Of a stretch of 64,000 nucleotides of DNA, positions 18,151 through 27,641 are shown piece by piece. Below the pieces are notes generated by a model. The model saw only the letters and a program-made list of their open reading frames with translations, was not told where the DNA came from and did no database searches. A program made the translations under genes and the position numbers. How positions within the stretch are numbered: position 1 is the stretch's first letter; the number at the start of each line of letters is the position of its first letter. Origin of the DNA: Chloroflexi bacterium HGW-Chloroflexi-6 (lineage in GTDB: Bacteria > Chloroflexota > Anaerolineae > Anaerolineales > Villigracilaceae); NCBI GenBank assembly GCA_002840685.1, contig PHBU01000003.1:186001-250000 (forward strand). The letters are read 5' to 3'.

Positions 18151-19383
18151 ATGAAAAAAAATATTCCCCTGATCTTATTAATTTTACTGTTTATTTCGCT
18201 TTTATTTTTTGGAAACTATCAATTCGCAAAAAAACAACCTGGTGGTACTGATTTTTTGTATCGCTGGCTGCCAACGCAATTGGTTCTATTTGAAAATTAT
18301 AAAAACCCCTACAGCCCGGCTGCAGAATATCAAGTGGAATTAGTTCACCATGGGCACCCGCATCAAGATGATGAAACCCCGGGAATATTTGCCTATCCAT
18401 ATTATACAATGGCAGTTTTCTTGCCTTTTGCATTTATTAAGGATTTCTTGTTAGCGCGTGCTGCATGGATGACCGCCATGGAAGTAGCCCATATTGGGGT
18501 TATATGGCTGACTTTACAGATGGCGAAATTTAAACCTAAAAAATCAGTGATTTTTACTTTGATCATATTTGCATTATTTAGCGCTGATTTTTCTCAAGCA
18601 CTAATCGATGGAAATCCATCCAGCCTTGCTACATTTTTTGCGTTCCTGTCTCTTTTCTTCATATCTCGGAAAGCAGATAAAGCAGCGGGAATTTGTTTGG
18701 CTCTTTCCACGATAAAACCCCAGTTAGTAATTTTATTTTTTCCTCTTATATGGTTTTGGGCTTTCTCTAGGCAGCGTTGGACAATCCTTTATTCTTCTTT
18801 TTTTGTAATGCTTGTTCTGTTTAGTGCCTCATTTTTTTTGCTTCCAAACTGGTTCTCTGAATTTATTAAGGATTTAACAACTTACACAAATGTAGCCAGT
18901 CCAAGCACGCCTCGCGCAATTCTTAATTATTGGATGGCCGCATCACTTGCAAATTACATTGCTTGGGGATTAACTGTGCTAAGTATCCTGATCATTCTTC
19001 GCACTGTACTGTTTTCTATTGGAAAAGATTTTTCTGCTTTGCTCTGGTCCGCTTGTTTGATATTTACAGTAATGCCCATCACTGGCATTACCTCAGCAAA
19101 AAGTAATTATATTGCCATGCTGCCTGGGGTAATCTTGTTAATCTGGCATGCCTATGGAAAACTTAGAGAAAAGGAAATTTGGTTGAATTTCTTATTATTT
19201 CTATGGATTGGGCTTAGCTGGTTCTTTTTCTATGCGGGGAGGAACTGGGTGATAAATGGTAATTTGATATATTTTGTTGACTTTTATCCATTACCAGTTG
19301 TTTTGCTTGCGCTATATTTCTTCGCTAGCCCTTTCAAGAGCAGCAATAACTATACTCGTATAAATGCTGAAGAAAGGGCTTAA
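18151..19383 (+). CDS. GT87-like (DUF2029) membrane glycosyltransferase
   Basis: The 410-residue polytopic protein has a first helix, an acidic site (GGTDFLYRWLPTQL), a NPYSP motif and a second-helix PYYTMAVFLPFA pattern, all typical of GT87/DUF2029 mannosyltransferase-like proteins. Ten hydrophobic segments follow. ATG at 18151 has AGAAGGAG five bases upstream; an in-frame start at 18112 has none. Codon use is AT-rich like its neighbours to the right. The convergent GT2 gene ends seven bases after it. Probably acts with lipid-linked sugars supplied by that GT2 enzyme (inference). Confidence 0.75.
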   Translation: MKKNIPLILLILLFISLLFFGNYQFAKKQPGGTDFLYRWLPTQLVLFENYKNPYSPAAEYQVELVHHGHPHQDDETPGIFAYPYYTMAVFLPFAFIKDFLLARAAWMTAMEVAHIGVIWLTLQMAKFKPKKSVIFTLIIFALFSADFSQALIDGNPSSLATFFAFLSLFFISRKADKAAGICLALSTIKPQLVILFFPLIWFWAFSRQRWTILYSSFFVMLVLFSASFFLLPNWFSEFIKDLTTYTNVASPSTPRAILNYWMAASLANYIAWGLTVLSILIILRTVLFSIGKDFSALLWSACLIFTVMPITGITSAKSNYIAMLPGVILLIWHAYGKLREKEIWLNFLLFLWIGLSWFFFYAGRNWVINGNLIYFVDFYPLPVVLLALYFFASPFKSSNNYTRINAEERA

Positions 19384-19389
19384 AGATCC

Positions 19390-20403
19390 CTACTTGCGTT
19401 TATAGGTAAGGTATGCCCGACTGAAAACCATGAGATGTTCTGAGGATGGTAGCGATAGTTCAACCTGACGGGCCTCCATTGTTCGCAGCCTATGGTCAAT
19501 CCCTTCTAATAACTGCCGGTTTACAGCAATTAAATCGGACAGAAGCCCAACAATCAGAAGAGATGTGCCAAAAACAAAAATAGCCAAGGCAAGGATTAAT
19601 GATTGAACATGGCCACTGCCTTCACCTGCCAAAAAATAGTACAAATAACGGATACCAAGAATACCGGTAATAAATAAAAGAGAAGTGCCTGGTATTAGAA
19701 AAAAGCGCATTGGATCATAAGTCATAAAGCTACGAATAATAGTTGAAAAAGAGCGCTGAAGGTAACTGGGAATACCAGACATAAGACGAGATGGTCGCAT
19801 CTCATCATTTGTTTTGATTGGTATGCAAAGGGTGGATATTTTTAAATGCCCCGCCTGAATGATAGTTTCGATCGTATAAGTGTAACGATTAAAAACGTGA
19901 AGTCGCATGGCTGCAGAACGGGTTATTGCACGAAATCCACTGGGGGCATCAACCACATCCACTTGTGCTGCTTTTCGTACAACCCAGCTGCCAAAAAACT
20001 GCAACATTTTTTTGACAGGTGACCAGTGTGCTATATTTTTTATTGGACGGGTGCCAATAACATATTCTGCTTTCCCATCAAGGATCGGCGCAATGAGTTT
20101 TTGAATGTCATTCGCACAATACTGATTATCAGCATCTGTATTTACGATTATATCCGCGCCAAAATGGATGCATGCTGTCATACCAGACCGGAAAGCTTGA
20201 GCAAGACCAAGATTATTTATATGAGAAATAACATAATCTGCACCATTTGTTATGGCAACATCAACAGTTTTATCCTGGCTTCCATCGTTGATGATCAACC
20301 ATTCTAGATCATCAACACCATCTAGTTGTTGTGGAAGTTCTTTTAGGGTGATAGGAAGAGATCCTTCTTCATTGAAGCACGGGATTTGAATTATCACTTT
20401 CAT
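19390..20403 (-). CDS. GT2 polyprenyl-phosphate sugar transferase (DPM/GtrB-like)
   Basis: The 337-residue protein has a GT-A domain (IQIPCFNEEGSLP; WLIINDGSQDKT; NTDADNQY as the metal-binding DXD) and two C-terminal membrane helices (about 240-310), as in dolichyl-phosphate-mannose synthase-like enzymes. These make the polyprenyl-phosphate sugars used by GT-C transferases, several of which are encoded nearby. ATG at 20401-20403 has GGAGG five bases upstream; an earlier in-frame start adds eight residues. Last gene of a long minus-strand run. Confidence 0.88.
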   Translation of the reverse strand: MKVIIQIPCFNEEGSLPITLKELPQQLDGVDDLEWLIINDGSQDKTVDVAITNGADYVISHINNLGLAQAFRSGMTACIHFGADIIVNTDADNQYCANDIQKLIAPILDGKAEYVIGTRPIKNIAHWSPVKKMLQFFGSWVVRKAAQVDVVDAPSGFRAITRSAAMRLHVFNRYTYTIETIIQAGHLKISTLCIPIKTNDEMRPSRLMSGIPSYLQRSFSTIIRSFMTYDPMRFFLIPGTSLLFITGILGIRYLYYFLAGEGSGHVQSLILALAIFVFGTSLLIVGLLSDLIAVNRQLLEGIDHRLRTMEARQVELSLPSSEHLMVFSRAYLTYKRK

Positions 20404-20501
20404 ACATACCTCCAACAAACGAATCACAAAACCTTCATACGTTAGGATTTTTTTAAGAAAACTATATTCTGATCATTAGCCCATGCGTGGATAAACAATT
20501 A

Positions 20502-21149
20502 TCATGGTTCTCTTTTTTTCAAGAGAACCATCTGCCAAGGAAAAGGATAATCTTTTTTGATTATTGAATAATCTGAAGCAGTCATCAGAAACTTTGGGAA
20601 TTGAATTACTCCCCAATGGTTAATGTGTCCGGGTGTATTTCCGAATGACCGAATATATTTACCCCTTGCAACATTCAACATTCTCCAAATAGGCTCGTTG
20701 GGAACTGAAACAATAATGTATTTGTTACTAATTCGACATAATTCTTCTAATCCTTTTATAGGATCAGATAAATGTTCCAACACTTCACAGCAGATAACAA
20801 TTTCAAAAGAAGAATCTTTGTATTCTTTTAAGCTTTCGGCATTTTGAACTGAGAAGTCAACCGGAAAAGCTGCACAGTTTATTTTTGCTTTTTTTACCTC
20901 TTCTTCAGAAATATCAGTAGCAAAGATGGTGGATTTCGGAAAAATGGAATAAACTGTTTTTAATAATTCTCCCTCGGCACAACCTACTTCACAGATCGAA
21001 GCAATAGATTCGTTTAACAATGAATTAATATTTTTTTTGAAGCTTTGAATAAAATTTTCAACCAGATATTTTTCGATAAAATTTTTCGAATTATATTTAT
21101 CTACATAATTACCGTAAACTTGATGTTGAGCTTCTTCTTTTTTTTTCAT
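20502..21149 (-). CDS. class I SAM-dependent methyltransferase
   Basis: The 215-residue product has the class I motifs: I (ICEVGCAEGE), the acidic end of strand 2 (ATDISEEEV), post-I/III (VICCEVLEHLSDP) and ISNKYIIVSVPNEPIWR. It belongs to the Methyltransf_11/25 type found in glycan and lipid clusters. Strongly AT-rich with AAA-rich N-terminus (MKKKEEAQHQV). Position between sulfatase-like and GT2 genes suggests methylation of a glycan or lipid intermediate; the substrate is unknown. Confidence 0.85.
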   Translation of the reverse strand: MKKKEEAQHQVYGNYVDKYNSKNFIEKYLVENFIQSFKKNINSLLNESIASICEVGCAEGELLKTVYSIFPKSTIFATDISEEEVKKAKINCAAFPVDFSVQNAESLKEYKDSSFEIVICCEVLEHLSDPIKGLEELCRISNKYIIVSVPNEPIWRMLNVARGKYIRSFGNTPGHINHWGVIQFPKFLMTASDYSIIKKDYPFPWQMVLLKKREP

Positions 21150-21339
21150 TGAAATTTTATCCTTGTCTCTCTGGCTAGCACATAAAAAAACAACATGACT
21201 GCCCCGATAATTAATTCCCCGCTACTAGAATCAGCTTTGATAGCATTTGGGTAAGGCTTTCTTGTGCTCTCTGGAGTTTTTCGTTATCCAAAGTGCTTGA
21301 TAGTCTCGAGACTGGAAATGCAAAAATACTTGTAAATTA

Positions 21340-22953
21340 TTATGGGCAGGATTTTGTGATTTGGCTTGTGATATTTGTGAATTGATAAGGATATGAGTTC
21401 GGAGAGAAATAGGTTTCATCGGTTAAAAGGGGCATATCTTGACCGAAAAATTGGTTGAAAAGAACTCTAAACGAGTTAACAGGTGTGATGGATGGGTAAA
21501 GCAAATCATAGTTAGAATCGGGGAAGTAGTAGGCGTTTAAAATACTCGCGCGCTCATATAAACAGGAAGCTTCCAAGTTGTCACGATTAAGCAGCGAAGC
21601 GGGTCCGTGATCTCCTTGAAGTATGATGATGGGAGGTTGCGTTGAGTGAGTAAGAATATCTTCGATCGCATTTTGAGCCAGGATATTTATATATTTCAGC
21701 TGTTCGATGTAGTCGCGTTGATAATCAGCGGTTGATGCCGCGAAACCTATCCCATCTCCACTCAGGAAGGGTTTGTCTATGGCAATCGGATTGCCTTTGC
21801 TGTCAAAGACAAAAGGAGGGTGAGGGCCGGCCACGTGTATAAATACAAATTTTGGACTTTTGTCCGTCATTTGTGCAATGTCCTCCAGTTTTTGTAGCGA
21901 AAAAACCATGCGTTCGCCATATGCCCGATAGCCGGCAGGAGGCATCAGGGAAAAAATCGCTTCACTTATGGGGTTGGAAGTTTCTATGAAAACGCTTAGC
22001 GCTGAGGTGCTGACGTAGAAACTTTCAAAATCATTTAGATTGTTATGGAAGGGGGAAAAAGCATAATCTGATGAAGAGATTTCAGTAAAGTTGTAGCCAG
22101 TTTCAGTGGTTATAGATGTATACCCGGTTTTATGCAGCAGGTTGAGACTGTGATTATTGTTTAGAAGTTCATAGAGGGGCAGCCGGTTAAACGTCTTTTT
22201 GCCTGCAAGCTCGGGTGCGAAATCGAGATAGCTCATGTTGAGCGACGATGCAAGCGATATCGGGGTTTGAAAATAATTGCTGCGGGCTTGCTCTGCAATA
22301 TAAAAACCTTTGGATTGCAAGAAACGGATAAACTCGCTATTATCGTAACCGTAAACGTTGCTAAGCATCTCGGCCTGGCCATACCCATCCAAAATAATAT
22401 AGTAAATATCAGGCGGCTGGGCAGGGGCTTGGAGCGATGTGGGAACGCTTTTTACATAGGTTGTCCAGGGATGTGGCGTATCATCGAATGCACCCAACCA
22501 AAATGCGCTGATTTGGTAGAGTGGCAACACAAATGTGAGAACAGCAAACAGGTTAAGATAAGTGACGGCTTGTGCTTGCCAGCGGGCAGGTTTCAGGCGC
22601 AACCATATTGTTTTTTGAGCCAAAAAAACGAGCAAAGATATTTCAATCACAACCAGCAGTATGTGAAACCAGTTACCAACGGCGGGCAAGTAATCGCTCT
22701 TGATAATTCGATAGACATGCCCGGATGCTGAAAGAAATAGCGTCCCTGTGGCGCTGAGCAGCACGGCACGATACGGGTCGCGGGTCGTGCTGTAAATTAT
22801 AAAAAGCAATGATGCGGCCAAAAGCAGCGCAATCAAGCTAGATCGCACCATCATGGATGGTAGAAAACCACCTGAGTTTCGCGAGTAAACTGCTATGATT
22901 GGGTATAGCGCCAATAAGAATGGCGCAAGTGGGATGATTTTTTTTGAACTCAT
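21340..22953 (-). CDS. sulfatase/alkaline-phosphatase-superfamily membrane protein
   Basis: The 537-residue product has about four N-terminal helices (1-165) and an extracytoplasmic alkaline-phosphatase-superfamily domain. Metal-site motifs are DIYYIILDGYG, a His in VAGPHPPF and GDHGPAS. A Thr in NYFQTPISLASSLN occupies the region where LtaS/EptA-type enzymes carry their nucleophile, so a phospho-alcohol transferase is as likely as a sulfatase. A homologue lies at 29313-30908 and a dead copy at 17659-17905. With the phosphonate genes between the two live copies, transfer of a phosphonate or phospholipid head group is conceivable but unproven. Confidence 0.82.
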   Translation of the reverse strand: MSSKKIIPLAPFLLALYPIIAVYSRNSGGFLPSMMVRSSLIALLLAASLLFIIYSTTRDPYRAVLLSATGTLFLSASGHVYRIIKSDYLPAVGNWFHILLVVIEISLLVFLAQKTIWLRLKPARWQAQAVTYLNLFAVLTFVLPLYQISAFWLGAFDDTPHPWTTYVKSVPTSLQAPAQPPDIYYIILDGYGQAEMLSNVYGYDNSEFIRFLQSKGFYIAEQARSNYFQTPISLASSLNMSYLDFAPELAGKKTFNRLPLYELLNNNHSLNLLHKTGYTSITTETGYNFTEISSSDYAFSPFHNNLNDFESFYVSTSALSVFIETSNPISEAIFSLMPPAGYRAYGERMVFSLQKLEDIAQMTDKSPKFVFIHVAGPHPPFVFDSKGNPIAIDKPFLSGDGIGFAASTADYQRDYIEQLKYINILAQNAIEDILTHSTQPPIIILQGDHGPASLLNRDNLEASCLYERASILNAYYFPDSNYDLLYPSITPVNSFRVLFNQFFGQDMPLLTDETYFSPNSYPYQFTNITSQITKSCP

Positions 22954-22963
22954 AAAATTGGTT

Positions 22964-23148
22964 TCATTTGCGTTTCATCAGGTATAAAAAGCGCTCTGAT
23001 TCTTGTATGTGCACTTTATCGATGATCTCAAAGCGGTTGGCAAAAGAAAATCCAAAACCATCTTATAGCCAGGGAAAATATCGAAACGGCTTTGTAATAA
23101 TTTCTGCACCCGGGAATTGGATTTTGGAACGAATTCAATTACCAACCA
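22964..23148 (-). pseudogene. C-terminal fragment of a SAM methyltransferase (3' half of a split gene)
   Basis: Minus-strand reading gives LVIEFVPKSNSRVQKLLQ.. SRFDIFPGY, then after one frameshift DGFGFSFANRFEIID, KVHIQESERFLYLMKRK and a stop. From memory, this is the C-terminus of a roughly 450-residue class I methyltransferase family of Chloroflexota glycan loci. The N-terminus of the same family is at 28869-29126 on the same strand. The fragment starts immediately after the stop of the alcohol dehydrogenase gene and has no start of its own. Confidence 0.85.
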
Positions 23149-23151
23149 TAG

Positions 23152-24267
23152 TTAATGGGCTGACTGGGTTGCAATGCGAAGCACTTTAGCAATCTCGATT
23201 GGGGCGCAACCTTGGTAGTTATCATTGCGCCCAAGGGTGGTCATTTCGTCTTCTAGTTGCAGCAGTTCAGCCGGGCTAATATATTTTTGTAAGTGTATAT
23301 CCAGGTTCAAGTTGTCTAGCAGGTTTAAGACATCTTTAAGTAGTTCTTTTTCTGTTAGGTTACTGGCCAGATGTTCGATATTTATTTTCAATAGCGCTGG
23401 CAGGGTGAAACTACAGGCCAACCCATGCGGCGTGCCAAAACGGGTGGTGATGGGGTAGGATATTGCATGGGCGATTGCTGTCCGGGTTTGGCTGATGGCC
23501 ATTCCTGCCAATGTGCTGGCCAACTGCATATCGGCCCGGTTTACTAATGAACTGGGGGTGTTCAATAGGGTGGGCAGGGCTTTTACGGCCAGAGCCAGGG
23601 CTTTCAGTGCCAACATTCGGCTGATTGGGGTGGCGTTGCGGTTCCAGAGCGATTCAAGCGCATGTGAGAACGTGTCCAGGCCGGGGTAAAGGGTTTCCTG
23701 TTCGGGCAGGGTCAGGGTTAGTTCAGCGTCCAACAGCGCGATGTCCGGATACATCAGCGGGCTGGCCAGGGAATGTTTGCGATGCTGAGCATGATCCCAG
23801 ACGGTTGCGAAGGGGGTTACTTCTGCGCCGGTGCCGGATGTGGTTGGGATGGCAACCAGCGGCAGGCGGCTTTGCCAGGGGATGTTGGTCTGCTGCCTGA
23901 AAATTGTTTGCAGCGGGTTGGCAACATCTGTGGACAGGGTCAGGGATAGGGTCTTGGCGGTGTCCAGAGCGCTGCCGCCGCCCAATCCAATCACAGCCGA
24001 GATTCCTTGCCTGCGCAAGTTGCTTGTGGCAGCGTCCAAATCCTGCAAATCGGGATTGGGCTTGACTTCGTCAAGCAGTGTGCTGCGCGCTCCCGCTAAA
24101 CTTTCTTGAATGCGCGCCACCATGCCACGTCGGACAAAGCCCTTGCTGGTCACGAGCAAGACATGCGCGTTCGGCGGAAAAAAATCAGCGATTCTTGTTA
24201 GAGAATCTTGAACAACCCGCACCGGATTATGATACTGCCAGGAGCGCGAGGGTGTTTGCTCAGGCAT
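23152..24267 (-). CDS. iron-type alcohol dehydrogenase, probable phosphonoacetaldehyde reductase
   Basis: The 371-residue product is a group III iron-dependent alcohol dehydrogenase: GLGGGSALDTAK for NAD(P), IPTTSGTGAEVTPF, and metal-binding His/Asp in DTFSHALE and RFGTPHG. Enzymes of this family next to pepM and ppd (PhpC-type) reduce phosphonoacetaldehyde to 2-hydroxyethylphosphonate. The gene overlaps the decarboxylase gene by eight bases, so the two are probably translated together. No aminotransferase is present, which argues for hydroxyethyl- rather than aminoethylphosphonate. The function is inferred from context and family. Confidence 0.88.
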   Translation of the reverse strand: MPEQTPSRSWQYHNPVRVVQDSLTRIADFFPPNAHVLLVTSKGFVRRGMVARIQESLAGARSTLLDEVKPNPDLQDLDAATSNLRRQGISAVIGLGGGSALDTAKTLSLTLSTDVANPLQTIFRQQTNIPWQSRLPLVAIPTTSGTGAEVTPFATVWDHAQHRKHSLASPLMYPDIALLDAELTLTLPEQETLYPGLDTFSHALESLWNRNATPISRMLALKALALAVKALPTLLNTPSSLVNRADMQLASTLAGMAISQTRTAIAHAISYPITTRFGTPHGLACSFTLPALLKINIEHLASNLTEKELLKDVLNLLDNLNLDIHLQKYISPAELLQLEDEMTTLGRNDNYQGCAPIEIAKVLRIATQSAH

Positions 24268-25381
24268 GAACGGTTTCCATAAATGAGATTTTGTTTTGTT
24301 CTGCCGTACTGGTTGGTCGGCCCAAATCTTCCCGCGAACCGGGTTGTATTTTTATCTCCAACAGGGCCGGGCCTTGTATGTGCGCCAAGGATTGCCATGC
24401 CGTGCGTAGTGAATGGGCGTCCGAAGCCTGGGCATAGGCCTGATAGCCTACCGCGCTGGATAACTTTTTAAAATCGACCCCTGGCGCGCAAGTCGCCTGC
24501 CCGCCCACCGATTCATGCGCGCCGTTGTTAAGCAAAACATGCAAAAAATGTTTTGGCCCAAACTGGGCGATGACCGGCATAGCTCCCATGTGCATCAGCA
24601 GGGAACCATCCCCATCCAGGCAGATAACGTGTTTTTCCGGCTGGCCGATGGTTATCCCCAGCGCAATTGAAGCAGTGTGTCCCATGCCGCCAACGGTCAG
24701 GAAGTCGTGCTGGGATTCGCTGCGCTTTACCCGCAACTCGAACAATTCGCGCGAAGTTTTTCCGGTGGTTGAGACAATCAAAGCGTTGGGGTCGCATAGC
24801 TCAAGGATATGCTCGAGCGCTTCCTCGCGTTTTAGGAGCGAGATAACTGGCGGTTGGTGTCGGCTTTTGTATTTTGAAAAAGTCTCCTTACGTACCAGTA
24901 GGGCCGCCGGGGCGTTGCGTTGTTTGATTTTCTCAAAAGCGGCATTCAGCACTTCATCGGCATTTGTTTGAGCATCGAGAATCCAGTACGGAATTTCAAG
25001 CACATCCAGCAGCCCCGGGGTGATGCGGCCCTGTTTGACGTGTTGGGGTTCATCTTTTATGCTCGGTTCACCGCGCCAGCCAATAATCAGCAGCATAGGT
25101 ACGCGGTAGACTTCAGTGTCGGCCAACGATGTCAACGGGTTGATGGCGTTTCCCAGGCCTGAATTTTGCATATAAACGACTGCCAGGTTGGATGTTGCCA
25201 TGTGATAGCCCATTGCCAGGGCGATGGCGTTGCCTTCGTTGGCGGTAATCAGGTGTTGCTGTTTGCCGCCATGATCATCAACATATGCGCAAAAATTTGC
25301 CAGCAATGAGTCTGGCACGCCAGTGTAAAATCCAATGCCCCTGGCGCTCAGCCCGTCGTAAAAGGATTTGCAATCAATCAT
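24260..25381 (-). CDS. ppd: phosphonopyruvate decarboxylase
   Basis: The 373-residue ThDP enzyme converts phosphonopyruvate to phosphonoacetaldehyde, the irreversible step that drives phosphonate formation. Visible features are GIGFYTGVPDSLL at the N-terminus, the cofactor-activating Glu49 in TANEGNAIALAMG, MQNSGLGNAINPL, and the ThDP/Mg motif GDGS (257-260) with N285/N286. Full family length. Its ATG shares one base with the stop of the PEP mutase gene (TAATG at 25381), which indicates translational coupling. Confidence 0.95.
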   Translation of the reverse strand: MIDCKSFYDGLSARGIGFYTGVPDSLLANFCAYVDDHGGKQQHLITANEGNAIALAMGYHMATSNLAVVYMQNSGLGNAINPLTSLADTEVYRVPMLLIIGWRGEPSIKDEPQHVKQGRITPGLLDVLEIPYWILDAQTNADEVLNAAFEKIKQRNAPAALLVRKETFSKYKSRHQPPVISLLKREEALEHILELCDPNALIVSTTGKTSRELFELRVKRSESQHDFLTVGGMGHTASIALGITIGQPEKHVICLDGDGSLLMHMGAMPVIAQFGPKHFLHVLLNNGAHESVGGQATCAPGVDFKKLSSAVGYQAYAQASDAHSLRTAWQSLAHIQGPALLEIKIQPGSREDLGRPTSTAEQNKISFMETVHA

Positions 25382-26685
25382 TATTTTGTTCCCGGAATCA
25401 GTTCAAGAATGGCTTTGATTGGCATCAAGTTTTCGTCAGATTCTGCCGAGCGTTGATGCAGCAAGATTGATTTGGCGGTATTGACCATTGCCGGGTAAGC
25501 GCTTCTTAGCAGGTGATTAGCATAAATGACAACGTTTACGCCATGCGCCTGTAGTTCATCTTCTGTGACTTGGTTATAGCTGGATGGGACAGCCACCAGT
25601 ATTTTGCGGTTGGGCAATTGGGCATACAGTTTGCAGAATGCAAAAACTTCATCGGGTGTTTTTTGACGGCTGTGAATCATGATACCATCTACGCCTGCAT
25701 CGAGGTAAGCTCTGGCGCGTTGCATAGCGTCGTCAATACCTTTATCGAGAATAAGGCTTTCAATGCGGGCGATAATCATAAAGTCATCGGTTACCTGGGC
25801 TTTTTTACCGGCTTTGATTTTTTCGCAGAAATGTTCAATGCTATCCTGGGTTTGGGCGACTTCGGTGCCAAAGAGTGAGTTCTTCTTGAGACCGGTTTTG
25901 TCTTCGATGATGATGGCAGAAACGCCGAGCCGTTCCAGGGTGCGAACAGTGAAGACGAAATGTTCAATCATCCCTCCTGTATCGCCATCATAAATAATCG
26001 GCTTGCTGGTAACTTCGAGAACGTCATTCAGCATGGTCATGCGGGCGGATACGTCTACGGCTTCAATATCTGGCTTACCTTTAGCAGTGGAATCGGTCAA
26101 TGAACTGCCCCACATGCCATCAAATTCACGTTTGCTACCGTCTGGCGTTTCAACAACTGTGTTTTCGATGATAAGGCCGGTGAGCGCGTTGTGTATTTCC
26201 AGAAAGCGAAGCAGGGGTTTGACCTGAAGCAACCGGCGCAAACGCGCGCGCCGGATGTCTGTAGTTGTCCCGACTTCGCGGAGCGCTGCCTGCAAGGCTG
26301 TGGATGATATACCTGGTGTGTAGAGAACTTCAATCAATTCGCCGCCCCACTGTGCCAGCGCATCGATAACTCGCTGACGTGTTTCGCGCTGGACGCCTTC
26401 GCGCCAGTCGTCTCCATGAACGACATATTTTGGGCGTAGTTCCAGCAGGTTGGGAACATAGTCCAGGGTTGTTTGGGGGATAACCGCACTAACCCCTTTG
26501 ATATTTTCGATGATAATTTTGCGCTGCTCGAAATCCATGTAAGGGATGCGTTTGTAGGATGCAATGGCTTCATCTGTCAACAGGCCGACAATCACTTCGC
26601 CGAGTTCCTGTGCTTTACTGAGAATATTGAGGTGTCCGGGATGGATAATATCGGCACTCATAGCTACATAGACTTTGTCGGTCAT
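25381..26685 (-). CDS. pepM: cytidylyltransferase-phosphoenolpyruvate mutase fusion
   Basis: Residues 1-135 form a nucleotidyltransferase of the TagD/GCT type with the HPGH signature (15-18); residues 155-430 form PEP mutase, with DGDTGG (233-238) and the diagnostic [10 protein letters not shown] (261-270; EDKxxxxxNS separates PEP mutase from isocitrate lyase). PEP mutase makes the C-P bond (PEP to phosphonopyruvate). In this fusion type the N-terminal domain is thought to activate the finished phosphonate with CTP. One protein therefore covers the first and last soluble steps. A 53-base gap separates it from the TylF-like gene upstream. Assignment of the mutase is very secure; the nucleotide and phosphonate used are inferred. 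Confidence 0.96.
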   Translation of the reverse strand: MTDKVYVAMSADIIHPGHLNILSKAQELGEVIVGLLTDEAIASYKRIPYMDFEQRKIIIENIKGVSAVIPQTTLDYVPNLLELRPKYVVHGDDWREGVQRETRQRVIDALAQWGGELIEVLYTPGISSTALQAALREVGTTTDIRRARLRRLLQVKPLLRFLEIHNALTGLIIENTVVETPDGSKREFDGMWGSSLTDSTAKGKPDIEAVDVSARMTMLNDVLEVTSKPIIYDGDTGGMIEHFVFTVRTLERLGVSAIIIEDKTGLKKNSLFGTEVAQTQDSIEHFCEKIKAGKKAQVTDDFMIIARIESLILDKGIDDAMQRARAYLDAGVDGIMIHSRQKTPDEVFAFCKLYAQLPNRKILVAVPSSYNQVTEDELQAHGVNVVIYANHLLRSAYPAMVNTAKSILLHQRSAESDENLMPIKAILELIPGTK

Positions 26686-26738
26686 GGATTTTTCCTTAAT
26701 ATTGCTTGATAATCATTTTTTTGTTATGGAGCAGGCAG

Positions 26739-27476
26739 TTATACTTCTTTTCTGACCACTAACATTTTTTCTTTATGTAATCCCAAAATTTTGGGCTTCT
26801 TATATCCAACCGATTCAATCCAAAAATTTTCATCATCAAAAACATCAATTACCAGCGGGAAATCACCATCTTGGGAAACTAATACGCCTCCGGGAACGAT
26901 TTTTGGATAAAGATATTGAATACAGGTTTTGGTAGAAGACGCAAGATCTACATCAAGATATGCTGCACAGATTTTGTTATTGAAATTTGACATAGTATGG
27001 TCAAACCACCCCTTTATAAAAGTACAGCAAGATATATCGCCATACTTTTTTACATTGTGCTTAACTTCTTCGAGAGAACCGCTAAATTCTTTACCTTGAA
27101 ACCAGCCCTCGACAGATAAGCCATGAATTGTCTTTTTATGCTCTTCCTGGTTTTCTGGTAATCCTTCAAATGAGTCGAAGATAATTAACTCGCGATCCAG
27201 GTAACTAGCAATGAGGCTAAACTTGGCTGTGCTTCCCCCTTTAAAGCATCCTGCTTCAACAATACATCCTTCAATATTTTTAGGAAGGGTGAAAATCTGT
27301 GAAACAAATGTTAGTATGTGGCTTGGATTATGTGGACATTCAACATTGTTGGAAATCTCCTTAAATTTCGTTAAGAAGAAATCAATTTTGGATGCTGGCA
27401 ATTTTGTTGAAAGTTCTAATTTTAGTTTTTCAATTTTGTAAATTTCTTTTAATAAGGCTATCGATTTTTTGAACAT
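26739..27476 (-). CDS. TylF/MycF-like SAM methyltransferase
   Basis: The 245-residue product resembles the TylF (macrocin O-methyltransferase) family: IVEAGCFKGGSTAKFS (SAM site), LIIFDSFEGLPE, GWFDHTMSNF and AAYLDVDLASSTK, with the family's metal-binding acidic residues (LDVDL, SQDGD). TylF enzymes O-methylate sugar hydroxyls. Placed between the transferase and PEP mutase genes, it may methylate the glycan or the phosphonate. AT-rich codon use. Confidence 0.85.
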   Translation of the reverse strand: MFKKSIALLKEIYKIEKLKLELSTKLPASKIDFFLTKFKEISNNVECPHNPSHILTFVSQIFTLPKNIEGCIVEAGCFKGGSTAKFSLIASYLDRELIIFDSFEGLPENQEEHKKTIHGLSVEGWFQGKEFSGSLEEVKHNVKKYGDISCCTFIKGWFDHTMSNFNNKICAAYLDVDLASSTKTCIQYLYPKIVPGGVLVSQDGDFPLVIDVFDDENFWIESVGYKKPKILGLHKEKMLVVRKEV

Positions 27477-27641
27477 AATAACTCCTTGTCATATTTTATG
27501 AAAATAACCGTATCCGTTATCTTGTGAAGAAGTGGTTAAGAGAGAAAACTGCTTAAGAGCACTGCTTTTGTCTATATATCCAAAAAACTTGTTTTGAGCC
27601 TATAGTACGAGAGTTTCACAAATGATTTTGTTTAGAAAAGT

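Noticed and set aside
22968..23189. 73-codon frame on the plus strand between the sulfatase-like and dehydrogenase genes
   Set aside because: The minus strand reads as a methyltransferase C-terminus (FEIIDKV..YLMKRK), which explains the conservation of this stretch better.
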